From Pholiota molesta (taxonomy: Eukaryota > Basidiomycota > Agaricomycetes > Agaricales > Strophariaceae): a stretch of 64,000 bases of DNA. Below, one piece after another: positions 12,008 through 23,210 of the stretch. Within the stretch, counting starts at the first letter, position 1; each line of letters starts with the position of its first letter. Location of the stretch: contig JACGCK010000003.1 in the NCBI GenBank assembly GCA_014925825.1, forward strand, positions 1,054,001 through 1,118,000, in the 5' to 3' direction. The position numbers and the translations under genes are program-made. The notes under the pieces were generated by a model, which was given only the letters and a program-made list of their open reading frames with translations, was not told the DNA's origin and made no database searches.

Positions 12008-13691
12008 CTAATCAATGCTCATGCGATTCAAGTTCGTGCTGGCAGCGCGTCGATGCACTGGTACGCCAAAGCCTTGGGCCTTTCGAGTTACTATACAAAA
12101 AAGTTCAAAATAATTGATAAAGGAAATTATTCAATTGGCACTTACATGCATCCTTTAGGCCACGACCAAAGTTCCTTAGTACGACCACCGAATAGGCGAA
12201 AGTAGCAAACAGCAGTACTATGGCGATCACGGCTAGAACAGAATCAATATCGTACATTCAATTTTGATTCAATCAAGGCTTACAGAAAACGGTCAACGAT
12301 TTCCACACTAACTTGAACTGATCGCTATTCTTGTAGAGAAGAACCTTGATAAGCTATGGATGAATGCTTTTGAGTATATAACCAGCGACATTAGCCAAAA
12401 CAAGAGGTACCTTGTATATGAAATATATCATAGCTCCAACACAACCCGACATGAAGCTCGCCATCATCCACTTGTTCTCGTGCCGTGCAGCTAAGTGACC
12501 TTCCACGAGAAGCACGATAGATAAGGAAGCGCAGCGCATGTCACATAGTATTCCCAATCGGTGTCTTGAAGCACTAGCCAAATGAATTGCACCGAGAACC
12601 CAGCCCAGAAGAAGACGTCGAATTTAACCAGGCACTCGTAGATTTGATAGTCGGCATACATCTTCTTGATCCTTCGGTCGGCTCCTAGGAATTTATACAC
12701 CTTCCAACCGAACTCATTGTATATTTTCCACCCTAGGCCAATATATGCGATTTCCGCAATTGAGATGACAATTGGGATGATGGTGGTGAGGACGTCGATG
12801 GGAATGTTGGAAACGCCCCCAGTAGAGGTGTTGGCCATCGCATCTCGAATTTCTTTGATTTGAATGATGGCATAAAGGAGGAAGAGGGCATTGAAGATAC
12901 TGAGGCACATATCAGGTCAACCACCGCATGATATATCAAAGATTCTAGGCCACTCACGTTAAACACAGGAATTGTAGCGTGTTACGGGCATACACCGCAT
13001 CTACAGCCATCACAAATTGAAATACGCTATTGAGAAACTGGGATTAGGAAAGGATTGAAAAGGCTGAACCACGGCATGAACTCACTGAGCAAGTGCGAAT
13101 ATGCTGAGGTATACAGGCATTCGCGAGGTGGCATCATTGCTATCGGTATCACTACCTGACTGAGCTGCAGCGGCGTGATTCTTCTCTCGAACCCTGAGAA
13201 ACAGCTCTCCTTCGATGCAAGGTCTATTGTTGTCTCTACGAGGACTGTGGCCACATAGAACCTACATGCCAATGATTCGGGTAGTATCTAACGCGTGTTC
13301 ATCGCCCTGCTGAAGAAATGAATGGAATCAATGCTCACCTTTTGCCAAAAACTCGTGTATCTATCTCTTTTGGAACTGCTGGAGGGTAACCATAAGAAGA
13401 CGTCTCGTGTGTATCGTCCGATTGTTTCGACGTGAATACACTCTTGCTCGACAAAGGGATAGAAGTGCCTCTATGATGTGTTTGGTTTGGGGTTCCTACA
13501 GTGAATGTCTGATGTCGAGCATTTGCAGCATAAGGCTCGGAATAGTCGTCGATTAGGTCGTCGTATGAAGCCTTGAAATCTTCCTCGGTTGCTGCGGGCT
13601 GTGTCTGGAGATAGGGACTGTGGACCTGATTTGCGGAGTAGGTGTTTTGCGCCGACATTGCGGCTGGCAAAGAGCGTCCTGCGTGAGACAA
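12008..13691 (-). CDS. Polytopic membrane protein, fungal DUF7789-like
   Basis: The N-terminal about 115 residues are hydrophilic and Ser/Thr-rich (MSHAGRSLPAAMSAQN; a second ATG lies at 13655). They are followed by several membrane helices spread over many small exons: VFQFVMAVDAVYARNTLQFL, IFNALFLLYAIIQIKEIRDA, LTTIIPIVISIAEIAYIGL, FFWAGFSVQFIWLV and others, ending near FGVPVHRRAAS. This resembles a fungal membrane family of unknown function with a conserved region around VATVLVRDNNRPCIEGELF. Two frame slips, near 13237 and 12525, fall where the protein otherwise continues smoothly, probably missing bases. The family name is from memory and moderately sure; a transporter or receptor role is not shown. 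Confidence 0.7.
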
Positions 13692-14028
13692 AAGAGAGTG
13701 GTAGCGGGACGAAAAGGACAGTGAATGAGCAATTTAGTGATGTTGAGGTGTTGTACAGTCCAAGTTGACTTTCCCAGAGCCAATGCGGTATCGTTTCCCC
13801 GTGTTTGGTCTTGATATCCGTTACTAGTACTGTTGCCAAGCCACGCACTTTCAACTTCTCAACTTACTGGAGGCTGACAGAACAAAATCTGGAGGCAAAC
13901 AGGACTGCGGCTGATCAGAGATGGCAAAAATCACGTCCTTGGACCAATAGCAACAGTCGACTACACAGATAAATTACTAAGTAGATCAGGAGGGTATGTA
14001 TCCATGTCCCTGAAATTTATTTTATTGA

Positions 14029-15068
14029 TTAGAGGAGCCGCAGCTTTCCCGTGATCTGGTTGATAAGTCGCGCCGGGCCTGGATAGGCGTTAATCAAGAT
14101 ACTACACCATGTTTTATAGGGGGTAAGACTTTACCTGCAATACCAAGCACCGTCCTAGAACCAGCTGCATTTGGGTTCTTCCTCTGAAATGACAACGCCG
14201 ATGAGATGATGAAACGGGGACAGGACGATAGGGCGTACGCGTCTTGTATTGAACGGGCACATAGGTTCAGACTTTGTGCTTGGCTTGCATGAGCAGTAAT
14301 TCCTCTTCATTCTCACAACGTAACGCGACTTTGGTCTGGCTAGATCAAGTGTGAGCGTAATAGCGCGATAATGTTCAGAAAAAGACAGACCCATCGCGTT
14401 CCCATTGCCTCAACATCTAAAATCGAAAACGATGAGAAAGGGTGAAATATGCGAACTCCAAATTTACCGTAGGGTTTTTGGTTTGGAGCGTCTTATAGCA
14501 TGCAAGTGCCGCATGCCTAGTGAAGAATCAAGTAGATGTTTGAAGAGCAGGGAAGATAACTGAGACTACTTACGAGCACCTACGACAAGATGAATAAGAA
14601 TTTGGCAGAATTAGATACCACTTACTGAGCCGCGATTTTCCCGGAAGTCATTCCTAAGTCTGTGCGAACGACGAGTACCTAAGTCATGACAATTACTGCA
14701 TGAACATGTAAACACATCTTTCGTCGAAAAGACAGCGGCGTACCATTTTACATTTGTCGGTCGCGTCTACCCTGAGCGACGCGATGTCTCCGTCGCCTAT
14801 ACTGCTGGAACCCACTGCTATCACTTTCATCTCCGTCGGTGTCTGATTCTTCTTGGGAATTTATAGGAAGGCGGGACGATGATGCCGGTGGGATTTGAAC
14901 AGATCCAGAAGAAGTCTCGATTGGGCTCGCAGCTTTTGTCCCTGCCCAATATCCCAAGGAAAGAGAGGCCACTGTTATCAAAGCGCCATAAAGTACAACT
15001 AGATTTAGGTTTAGTGGTTTATTTAAACGGTATCGATTGCGCCATACCATTGTTTTGACCCATATCAA
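14029..15068 (-). CDS. pth2: Peptidyl-tRNA hydrolase 2 (PTH2), copy A, frame interrupted
   Basis: PTH2 enzymes cleave peptidyl-tRNA and recycle the tRNA. The N-terminus is a membrane anchor, GALITVASLSLGYWAG, as in fungal and animal Pth2, followed by an acidic linker. The catalytic domain follows: VLVVRTDLGMTSGKIAAQ with the active-site residues, CSHAALACYKTL, WERDGQ, TKVALRCENEEELLLMQA, SLNLCARSIQDA, GRTQ, GSRTVLGI and GPARLINQITGKLRLL before the stop. One exon is only six bases (14574-14579) and supplies Cys and part of Ser in QCSH. The frame slips at about 14800, 14273 and 14169, each explained by one missing base (two possible at the first). The domain is otherwise well conserved, so this may be the working enzyme gene with sequence errors rather than a pseudogene. 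Confidence 0.82.
14574..14579 (-). other. 6-base microexon in PTH2 copy A
   Basis: On the minus strand GTGCTC is bounded by ..CGTAG before and GTAAGTAG after. Joining the upstream GCTCA and downstream GCATGCG gives the codons for AQCSHA, exactly the conserved PTH2 sequence. Skipping it would keep frame but delete the conserved Cys and Ser. Confidence 0.8.
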
Positions 15069-15170
15069 CTCTGAAGCAGTTGGAAACGTGCGAAGAAAGA
15101 AAACAGTTCCTCGATGTTGTGGTCACGGTAGAGTGAAAACGGCGCATCAAGTTCCATTTCGTTCCCTGAT

Positions 15171-15470
15171 TTAGTAAGTCAACGCGGCCTCGCCGCTTTC
15201 ACTTATACTCTTACGTCCACTTTCTACTCGTGTTCCTGTATATCTCAAAACCTGACTTTTGAGATGCCGTTGCCCAGTGCCCGCTTTCCCTACTGTCCTG
15301 ACAATTCGGACGGCATTGAACACAACCGTCGCATATCCCACCAGCATCAATCTCTGATTCTGGACACTAAGCTCCTCGAAACTCTTCGCAGCCTCGAATA
15401 AATTTACGTTTTCTCTCCTATCAGGTGGACCTGTGGACGGGCATTCGTCGGACTCAACCTTGGCTAGCAT
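15171..15470 (-). CDS. Small hypothetical protein with one hydrophobic segment
   Basis: A 99-residue frame, possibly with an upstream exon (residues such as KVQPQPVFKKLLQEH precede the first ATG in frame). It contains FEELSVQNQRLMLVGYATVV, which could be an amphipathic or membrane segment, and a basic C-terminal part. I do not recognise a family. It lies directly upstream of PTH2 copy A on the same strand. The composition looks coding, but the start and any further exons are unsure. Confidence 0.4.
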   Translation of the reverse strand: MLAKVESDECPSTGPPDRRENVNLFEAAKSFEELSVQNQRLMLVGYATVVFNAVRIVRTVGKAGTGQRHLKSQVLRYTGTRVESGRKSISESGEAALTY

Positions 15471-16054
15471 ATGTTCTTGAAGAAGTTTTTTGAAGACCGG
15501 CTGTGGTTGAACCTTTTCATGTCGCCTCCGTTCGGATTTACCGGAACATGTTATTGGAATAAGCTTTTTCTAATTTGCGGCCCGTTATTTATATTTTCTT
15601 TCTCTTGAAACAGGGTTCAGCAAGTCATGCGCATTCAAAATAAAGGTCGAGATTTGCTATGTTTTATGCTGTTTTACGTAGCTTTTCTCGACAATGAATC
15701 CCGGATATGCCCATTGGAGCAGGCGGCCTTCCACAAGATAGCATTGGGGTCCCCAGCGACACGAGTAGGCGCACAACGTTGGTACATCTTTCACTCTTGT
15801 CAAATTGTTCGTATGTTGATCCTGCGGCAGAGCAACCCTAACTGAACAACGGGACTCCGAATTTCTGAATTAGTCTTCGCGCTTGCATATGGTCCTTGTC
15901 GAAATTTTAAACACCGAAGGAACTAACAAAAAATGGCATATGCGCTCTCCAGAACTCAAGAGCCCTTAATTCTGCGGTGTTCAAATTTCCAAAAAGAAGT
16001 CGTCTCGAGACTTTATAACGCGACCTGGAGGATACTTTTCACTATCTACTCAAC

Positions 16055-18621
16055 ATGTCTTCTCTTCTTCGGCCGGTTGTCCTCGATTCTTGCGGTGGCC
16101 TCCGTGAACGCCGTCGTAGCTCAGTTCACAGTGCGATTGCTGTGCCGCGACTGTTTGCAGCTTCGCCTCTAGAGGAATGCGCTATTTTTGATGAAAAAGA
16201 TGCCGCCGAATTGAAGAGAACTATCGCTCAACCTTCGCAAGTATTCGGCGCTCCAAACCTTCCTACCTTGGCACACTTTCAACTCCCCAATAATTCAAAA
16301 AATAGCCATTCTCTCCCTGCGATTTATGCTGACGATGCCTCCAGTCCTTCGTCGAGCCTCCCTAGCACCACCCATCCGAGCCGAAAGTCCTCTGTCACCA
16401 TCTTCCTTGCACATCGCTTTCAGAGGCTCCGAATCTAGAAAGACTGAGATGGCGTTTGGCTAGCGCATTTTTTGCGTACTTCTTGTGTGGTTGGGGTGAT
16501 GGAGGTTTGTTTTTTTCTTTTCTCGACTCTGACTTTCACTCATCGAGCCATCTTCTCTAGTCACGGGCACCGTTCTTCCCCGTGAGTAACATGGATTACT
16601 CCTTTCGAAGCGAACCACTTACTTGCCTTGTTAGATTTCATGCAGAAATATCACATCAGTTTCATGATGTCGTCGTTGTTGTATGCAGGAAGCACTCTGG
16701 GGTCTGTATCCTCTATATTGTGTGTCATTACTAGCGGCTCACCAATCCACAGCTTTATGATAGGTACTATGCTGTTGGAGTCCATTGTCAACCAGTTAGG
16801 TCGCTTCGATCCATCCAAAAACACTTGGTCTTGGGTACCGCAAATGACCCTTTTCCGCCATATTTTCGCTCGGGATCGTTCTAAAAAGGATTCCGCATTC
16901 TCGCCATCTCAAGCAAGATTTCTTTCTCTTCTTGTGTCGAGCACTTTGCATGCTATGTTCTTCGTGGTAATGGGCATAGCGAGAGGAGGTTTTTGGGTCA
17001 TATTCTTCGCATACGCGTTGGCCGCCTTTTCGCGATCTATATTGACATGTGAGAACTCACCACGCTACCCAGCTCTGCTTACTCACCTTTCTTATTTCCA
17101 GCCACTTTGTAATTCTTATCCTTGTTAGCATCGAGAAGGAGTGTTGATTGCTTTAATAGGAACGAATACTTTGCGTATGGTTCTCCTCAATCCATAGGAT
17201 ATGCATATGGATTATGGAGTGCGTTGTATTTCGTTTAAATCCGCTTATCCACTAAATCTTGGTCTTAGGCTTTGGAGGAACGATATCTCCTCTTGTATGT
17301 CAGTCGCTCATGGCTGTTGGAGTACCCTGGAACCACTTTTATTTGGGTTCGCTTGTTCTTTCGGCTTCCAATACCACATTTCTGGTCTTGACCTATAAAC
17401 CGACGCCAACTGAATCTTTGCGCGACTGCGAAGATGCCCGAGCATTGAATACACAACGACGCACCAGCGATAGCGTATCTTCTATCAAGGGCTCGATTGA
17501 GCATTATTCCCCGTCTGAATCTCCGATAGAAAAAAGTGTATCAAAGGATAGCAAAAGTACGTCCCATACTCTCTTTCCATCACATTTTCTAATTGCCGTC
17601 GTTAAATTAGACCTTCTGCTGACGCTTCGGCAGCCATTCCAGTGGGCTGTTTGCCTTTTCGGTCTACTATATTGCGGATGGTACGTTCCTTTTCACTCTC
17701 GTTCTTTAGCTGGAATGATTTAGTGCTTTGACTTTTGTAGTGAAACTACAACTCAAGCGCTGGTGAGCTTCTTTCTTCCGAATGTAATCCATCCCTCTAT
17801 AATGCTGTGTAGATGGTCTCGTATTTATTGGGGGTCAGAGTAAGTCCGTCGGATCATGCTATTGTTCGTCCATTGATCCATTTACTAGCACGCCAATCCA
17901 AACACTGTCGGGTATGTGACCTCAGGTTTCTGGGGTGGTATTACTATAGGTCGATTGCTCTGGGGTCGATATACCACCAAGTAAGATACTCTACTCACTG
18001 GCATAATATAACCTCGCTCATAATACCTATAAGATTAACACCTGTACACCGTAAATTCGTGATATTGGGATGCATGTAAGTCGATTCAACGTTTCAGTTT
18101 CTGTATCTAACATCACCACCCGAAAGGTGTAAGGGAATTTAATTAGGGTGCTAGGAACGCGGTCTGACAAATTCCAAAATGTAGGCGTTGCTTTGTTGAT
18201 GCAAATCCTGATTTTGGTCGTCAACTCGAACGTGGAGAATGCTTTCTCGACTGGAATGATTGGTTTGTTCTTCGGCCCCGTCTTTCCAGGGTGTCTGGCG
18301 CAAGCCAACGATATTCTGCCCTCGGAGACACGGATGATCAGCATGGCATTAATGTATGTGCTTACCCTATAACAGTTAACCATTGTCTCATAACAATAAA
18401 CATAGCTCTGCCACGGCTAGCGTTGGCTCCTGTACGTTTTAACTATATTTGATTGACTTAACAAGCTGAGCTTATGCCCACTGGACCTCAGCTTTTTTCC
18501 CTTTCTCGCGGGAACTTTGTCCAGCGTCGAGAGCATCCGCGTCGTCCCATACGTCAATTTGCCTCTTGCAGCTGCTATAATCTGCCTTTGGGCCACATTC
18601 CCAACCAAGAAGGCATCTTAA
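16055..18621 (+). CDS. MFS transporter, BSC6-like, first of a tandem pair
   Basis: Major facilitator with many short exons. After a disordered cytosolic N-terminus comes LRWRLASAFFAYFLCGWGDG, then VTGTVLP, HFMQKYHISFMMSSLLYAGS, FMIGTMLLESIVNQLGRFD, ARFLSLLVSSTLHAMFFV, the family block YFAYGSPQSIGYAYGLW, FGGTISPLVCQSLMAVGVPW, a variable central loop, LRQPFQWAVCLFGLLYCG, GYVTSGFWGGITIGRLLWG, and FFGPVFPGCLAQANDILPSE. It ends ATFPTKKAS. A seven-base exon at 17102-17108 carries part of SRSILTSTLNEYF. Splice sites are good throughout. One slip near 18490, in a run of six T, probably reflects a missing T; another lies between the N-terminal frame and LRWRL. The substrate is unknown. Confidence 0.8.
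17102..17108 (+). other. 7-base microexon in first MFS gene
   Basis: CCACTTT sits between ..TTTCCAG and GTAATTC. With its neighbours it reads S-T-L before NEYFAYG, matching the second copy, where CGCCGTT at 20961 reads A-P-L before NAYFTEG. Confidence 0.75.
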
Positions 18622-18639
18622 AAACCTTCAATTATCAAT

Positions 18640-19830
18640 ATCACCCTAGATCTCTTTTCTCTTTTACTTAAAACTAAGTTTTAGACTTGTCCTCCAAATT
18701 CCCTTCGCCTTGTATGTTGTTTTGTGCACTGTCGTATATTAGTAGAAATAGATACATATTATCTGATGTACTCAATGTCATTCATAGTGATTTATATACG
18801 TGTTATTGACAAGCTGCAGTCATTTGAATTCATTTATGTCCTACTTGTCCATAACGTTAAAGCGATGTTTGGCATCATGGGCGCAATACTACTTCCAAAA
18901 TAGGGCTTCAGAAACATGCCGTCATTATTTGGGTAGTACGGGTACCAAATATTTTGGTTGAGCGCCGTCGCCCGCAGCTATCATCGCTATCGTCATGTTT
19001 TTTATTTATTTACTTTCCGTGTTTCAAGTATCATCGGGCCTCAATCACACTTGAATCACACCTACTTATTCTCGACAACCTAGAATCTACCCAAAGAGAT
19101 CCATTTGCATTGCAAATTTCTTCGACTTCACGCCTGACGCCTGGATACAACAGGCACCGAAAGTAAACCGAAAGCTAAGTATGTATGACATTCCTTCTTC
19201 CTTCATTTTCCCTGCACTATATCCACGACAGCTTTGGCCGATCTTCCGAGTAATCATGCACCAGAAGCAGGATGTCTCACAAGGGATGCTCTTGGACGAT
19301 CGACATTTTAATCTAATATGGAAGGCTCAGGCCGTATCCTCACAAAAAATTTGAGGGTAGTATATTTACACTACCCAATCAAGTATTAACATGCGATCTG
19401 GCATGGCCACATTTGCGCTCTATCGCTCCGAAGCATCCAGGCTCGTTAACAAAGCACTCTTATCTGGGCCGAATAATCTTTTGTCGCCATCGTTCCGAGG
19501 TCTTCCGTCATTTATTTCTCGGTCGTGAGCGCTTGAGAGCCTCATTGTGCCTTATCTTTACCTATTAGATAACACCGACGCACGATATCTCCGTTAATTT
19601 CCCGCTTGCTTGAGAAGGGGCATCGGCCAGGCCACGATGAAGGTAAAATTCCTCCAGATTTGGTTGACAGACGTTGCCTCGATCTCGAAACAAGGTCTAC
19701 CCTTCCATTCGAAATCTATATGACCGCCATAAGCTAGGTACAACACTGAAACTGAATCTCAGCAGACAAAAAACTTTTCGGTCGCGAAGCAATCGCGAGG
19801 ACCCTGGAAGCACGTTCGCCGACAATTTTC
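18640..19830. other. Intergenic region between the two MFS genes
   Basis: No gene is seen. AT-rich with short frames only. The right part presumably holds the promoter of the second transporter. Confidence 0.4.
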
Positions 19831-19831
19831 G

Positions 19832-22549
19832 GTGTATAAGAGCAGCCGTCAGAGCCCTCAGTCCTTTGCCTCCGCTTCAGTATTCAATTCATCTCCCCCT
19901 TCTATGGTTCCGACTTGTCCTCCAACTGCAATTGACGAAACAAGCTGCAGCCGGATGAACTCGCCAACACCAACACTGGATGACGCCAATGGAGAAACGT
20001 TAGAGAACCTAGCCCACCAGCATCTAGCAGAAATTATCTCTTCGACTATCTCACGGCGCACAGCCCACTTGATGTGCCCTCGATTTCACCTCTCTCCGGC
20101 GTTCGAATTTCAGAATACGCCTCAACGGTGAATGTTCCACGCCATCAGTCTAATTCTGCACTCCCACCCTATTCCGATTATTCCCCGTATTCGAGTTATC
20201 CGTCGACTGCCGTCAACAGTCGTGCGCCCTCACCTACAAAGGACTTGACGAGTACGAGGATGATTTTGGTCCTAGTCATGACCGCCTGAACTGGCGCTTA
20301 GCTAGCGGTTTCTTCGCCCTATTTGTGGGTGGCTGGGCCGACGGAGGTAAGCGAATTTCCATGTTCAGTAAGTGTTCTACGTAACAAACAGTAAACTAAT
20401 TACGTTATATGTTTAGTCACTGGCACTGTTATGCCATGTTCGTGCATTTGTTTTTTGAAATGCCGTTACTCTTTACTGATTAGCGCCTTAACAGATCTAT
20501 CAGCCCAATTTCACATGAATTCGACGCTTTCCTCGTCTCTGTTTGCGGGTACGACGTGCGGGTATGTGTATATATTTTCTGTATATAAGTGAAGGCGCTC
20601 AAACGTGATTCAAACCAGCGTTTTTGCCAGTACCTTCTTGGTTGAATCTATCATGGGATATCTGGGAACTTTCCGGGTCCACCGCAATGAGCGCTCGTTT
20701 TTTTCCTTCATGCCTGCCTTTCGTCGGAAGAGCATCTTCGACGACGATTTAGGATATTCAGTTGTTCAGGCGAGGTTTTTGACCCTGGTCATTTGCAGCA
20801 TATTGCATTCGACCTATTTTATTATGATGGGCTCAAGAAGCGGGTTTCCTATCATGTTTCTCGCCTATGTGATGTCGGCATTTTCTCGCACACTTCTAGC
20901 AGGTTCGTCAAGTTGAAAAGGTGTACATATTTGCCATTCTAACAGTTTTGTTTCTTGCAGCGCCGTTGTAAGTGTGTCTGTGTTATCTCATTATTCAGAT
21001 ATTTATGAGGACCTAGAAATGCTTACTTCACAGAGGGGCCTAAACAGGCAATGGGATATGGTCAAGGGCTTGCGAGTACGTTGCATTTCTTAATATTTGT
21101 ATCCTATGCTCAAAAGTTTCTTCTAGGCTTTGGAAGCGTAATATCGCCTATTGTGTGTCAGTCACTCATTGCAACAGGTGTACCTTGGTACCACTTCTAC
21201 TACGGATCCTTGGTTCTGTCAGGACTGAACGTCCTATTCCTGACTATCACCTTCATTCCAACTGCGTCTGAAACATTCCGAGCTCGCCAAAAGGCATTGA
21301 ATGAAGGACGCCGACGGAAAAGCGAATTTCTTCGATCTGGTCGCTCCTCTCCTGTCAACGGTGCCAGCGATTTTCATTCATCTACCCCCAAGCTCGATTT
21401 TGCAAGCAAATCACAAAGTGGTATGTGAAAGAAAAATAAAATTGTTGCAACGTATTAACATCGTTCACACAGCTTTACGTCTCGCGCTGAAACTTCCTTA
21501 CCAATGGGCGTTTTCGTTCTTTGTATTGCTTTATTGTGCCAGGTATATACTATTCTTTTCAGACTTCCATGCAGACTGGGTTAATTAATTTTTTCTGATA
21601 GTGAAACGACAACGCAAGGATTTGTGAGTTGCTTTCATTGCTGTTATCTATTTGCATATTGTTTTCTCATTGGCAACAACATAGATGGTGACCTACTTGC
21701 TATCTGTCAGAGTGAGTTGTTCGTGTCTTATCATTTTCTCATGAGGCTAAATGCCCTTCTCAGCATGCAAACCCGGAAACGGTCGGTTATGTCACATCTG
21801 GATTCTGGGGGGGCATCAGTATCGGAAGGTGCCTATGGGGATACGCCACTCCTCAGTAAGTCTCCTTGGATAGACTTTACATGCAGAGGCACTGAAGGAA
21901 CAAAATTTGTCTAGCCTCACTTTTGCTCAACGCAAATATCTTATCCACATTAACATGTACGCAGGCATCTTAATCTTCCGTGATCCATGTATTTTGACTG
22001 ATTGTGTTATTGTGTTATTTCTAGATGTTCGTTTTCTAGGCTGAAATCTAATAGATTACTCCCAACTGACACTCCGGATTTTTTAGGCATCGCCATTGTC
22101 TTGCATTTGACAATTTGGCTCGTCAAATCTACCGTGGAGAACGCTGTGGCAACCAGCTTGATCGGTTTATTATATGGTCCAATTTTCCCTGGATGCCTTA
22201 GCATGGCCACTGAAGTCTTACCTGCTGAGGTGCATATGGTAGCCATGGCTTTGATGTACGTCACAGCTGTCAGATATACTGGACCGAAAGCAGTTTACTG
22301 ACTCCTTTTTCTTTCCTTGTTAGATCTTTCTTTGGCAGTATCGGAGGAGGTGAGCCGTTCAATTCATACCATGATTAATTTTAACGCTAATCGGAAATAC
22401 TAGCCATCTTTCCACTGGTGGCCGGTACCATTATTGATGCCAAAGGTGATCAGACATTCGCATATCTGATTGTATCGATCGCCGCCGCCATGGCCTGCGT
22501 TTGGACCTTGTTCCCGTCCAGGATTCCTTCGCGCCCCGTACTTAATTAA
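19832..22549 (+). CDS. MFS transporter, BSC6-like, second of a tandem pair
   Basis: Paralogue of the gene just upstream with the same exon plan. It contains RLNWRLASGFFALFVGGWAD, VTGTVMPYLSAQFHMNSTL, FASTFLVESIMGYLGTFRV, VVQARFLTLVICSILHSTYF, NAYFTEGPKQAMGYGQGLAS, FGSVISPIVCQSLIATGVPW, LKLPYQWAFSFFVLLYCA, ETTTQGF, HANPETVGYVTSGFWGGISI, GLLYGPIFPGCLSMATEVLP, IFPLVAGTIIDAKGDQTFAY, and ends PSRPVLN. About twelve membrane helices are expected. All late exons join in frame. One slip near 20238 separates the N-terminal frame from DEYEDDFGPSHDRLNW, probably one missing base; the true start is therefore unsure. A seven-base exon is at 20961-20967. The substrate is unknown. Confidence 0.85.
20961..20967 (+). 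other. 7-base microexon in second MFS gene
   Basis: CGCCGTT between ..CTTGCAG and GTAAGTG. The next acceptor is ..GGACCTAG at about 21017, giving A-P-L-N-A-Y-F. Position and phase match the microexon of the first copy. Confidence 0.78.
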
Positions 22550-22599
22550 AGTCTTGCCGGCAGAATGTCCTTCAAACGTGGTTGAAAATTTTCACTTTC

Positions 22600-22870
22600 C
22601 TCCTGTGTATCTTATGATACTAGACGAATCACCTATAGGTGAATAGACGATGGCCTCTTAAGAGGGGCTCCGATTTTTTTAGAATATAGACGCTAGACTT
22701 CATTTCCTTAGACTTCCTTAGATTGATGCTTCTTTATAGCCCATAGATTATAGACAGGGCACTAGACTCATAGATGTTAGACTTTCTCAGATACCTCTAT
22801 AGATGGATACCTCACTTAGACCCTAGATTCTCCACTGTACAATAGTCAATTTTCAAAGCAGTAGATAATC
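22600..22870. repeat. Degenerate TAGAC-rich tract with two perfect palindromes
   Basis: Downstream of the second transporter, variants of TAGAC, ATAGAC and TTAGAC recur many times in about 220 bases. Within it are two perfect palindromes, TCACCTATAGGTGA at 22629-22642 and CCTCTTAAGAGG at 22654-22665. It could be a decayed simple repeat or a 3' flank signal. Confidence 0.5.
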
Positions 22871-23210
22871 TTTTTACACATATTAGCACATTGCAGCCTT
22901 TTCCTATCTCTAACACACCGTGACAAGCAGGGACCTATACCTATGCTTACTTGCTTTTACACGGCAACAACTCGAAACAATTGGTCTATAACGTTGATAA
23001 TGCGTAATGATATTGTCGTTAACTATGATATTGGTACAAGAAAGCAGAAAGCAATACGAATTGAGACAGATGGTATTTGATTTGATGCGGAGAAAATTGA
23101 ATTGAATGAGGGGTTTGAGAGTGGAAAGTCTGAAGGGATTGAGGCGAGAGAATGATAGAATGATAGACAAAGCAAGCACTGCCGTCATTGAATAAGGAAT
23201 AGTCAACTTC

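Noticed and set aside
12008..13691. Pheromone receptor (STE3-type) for the polytopic membrane protein
   Set aside because: No STE3 signature is visible, and the long hydrophilic N-terminus and helix spacing do not fit a seven-helix receptor.
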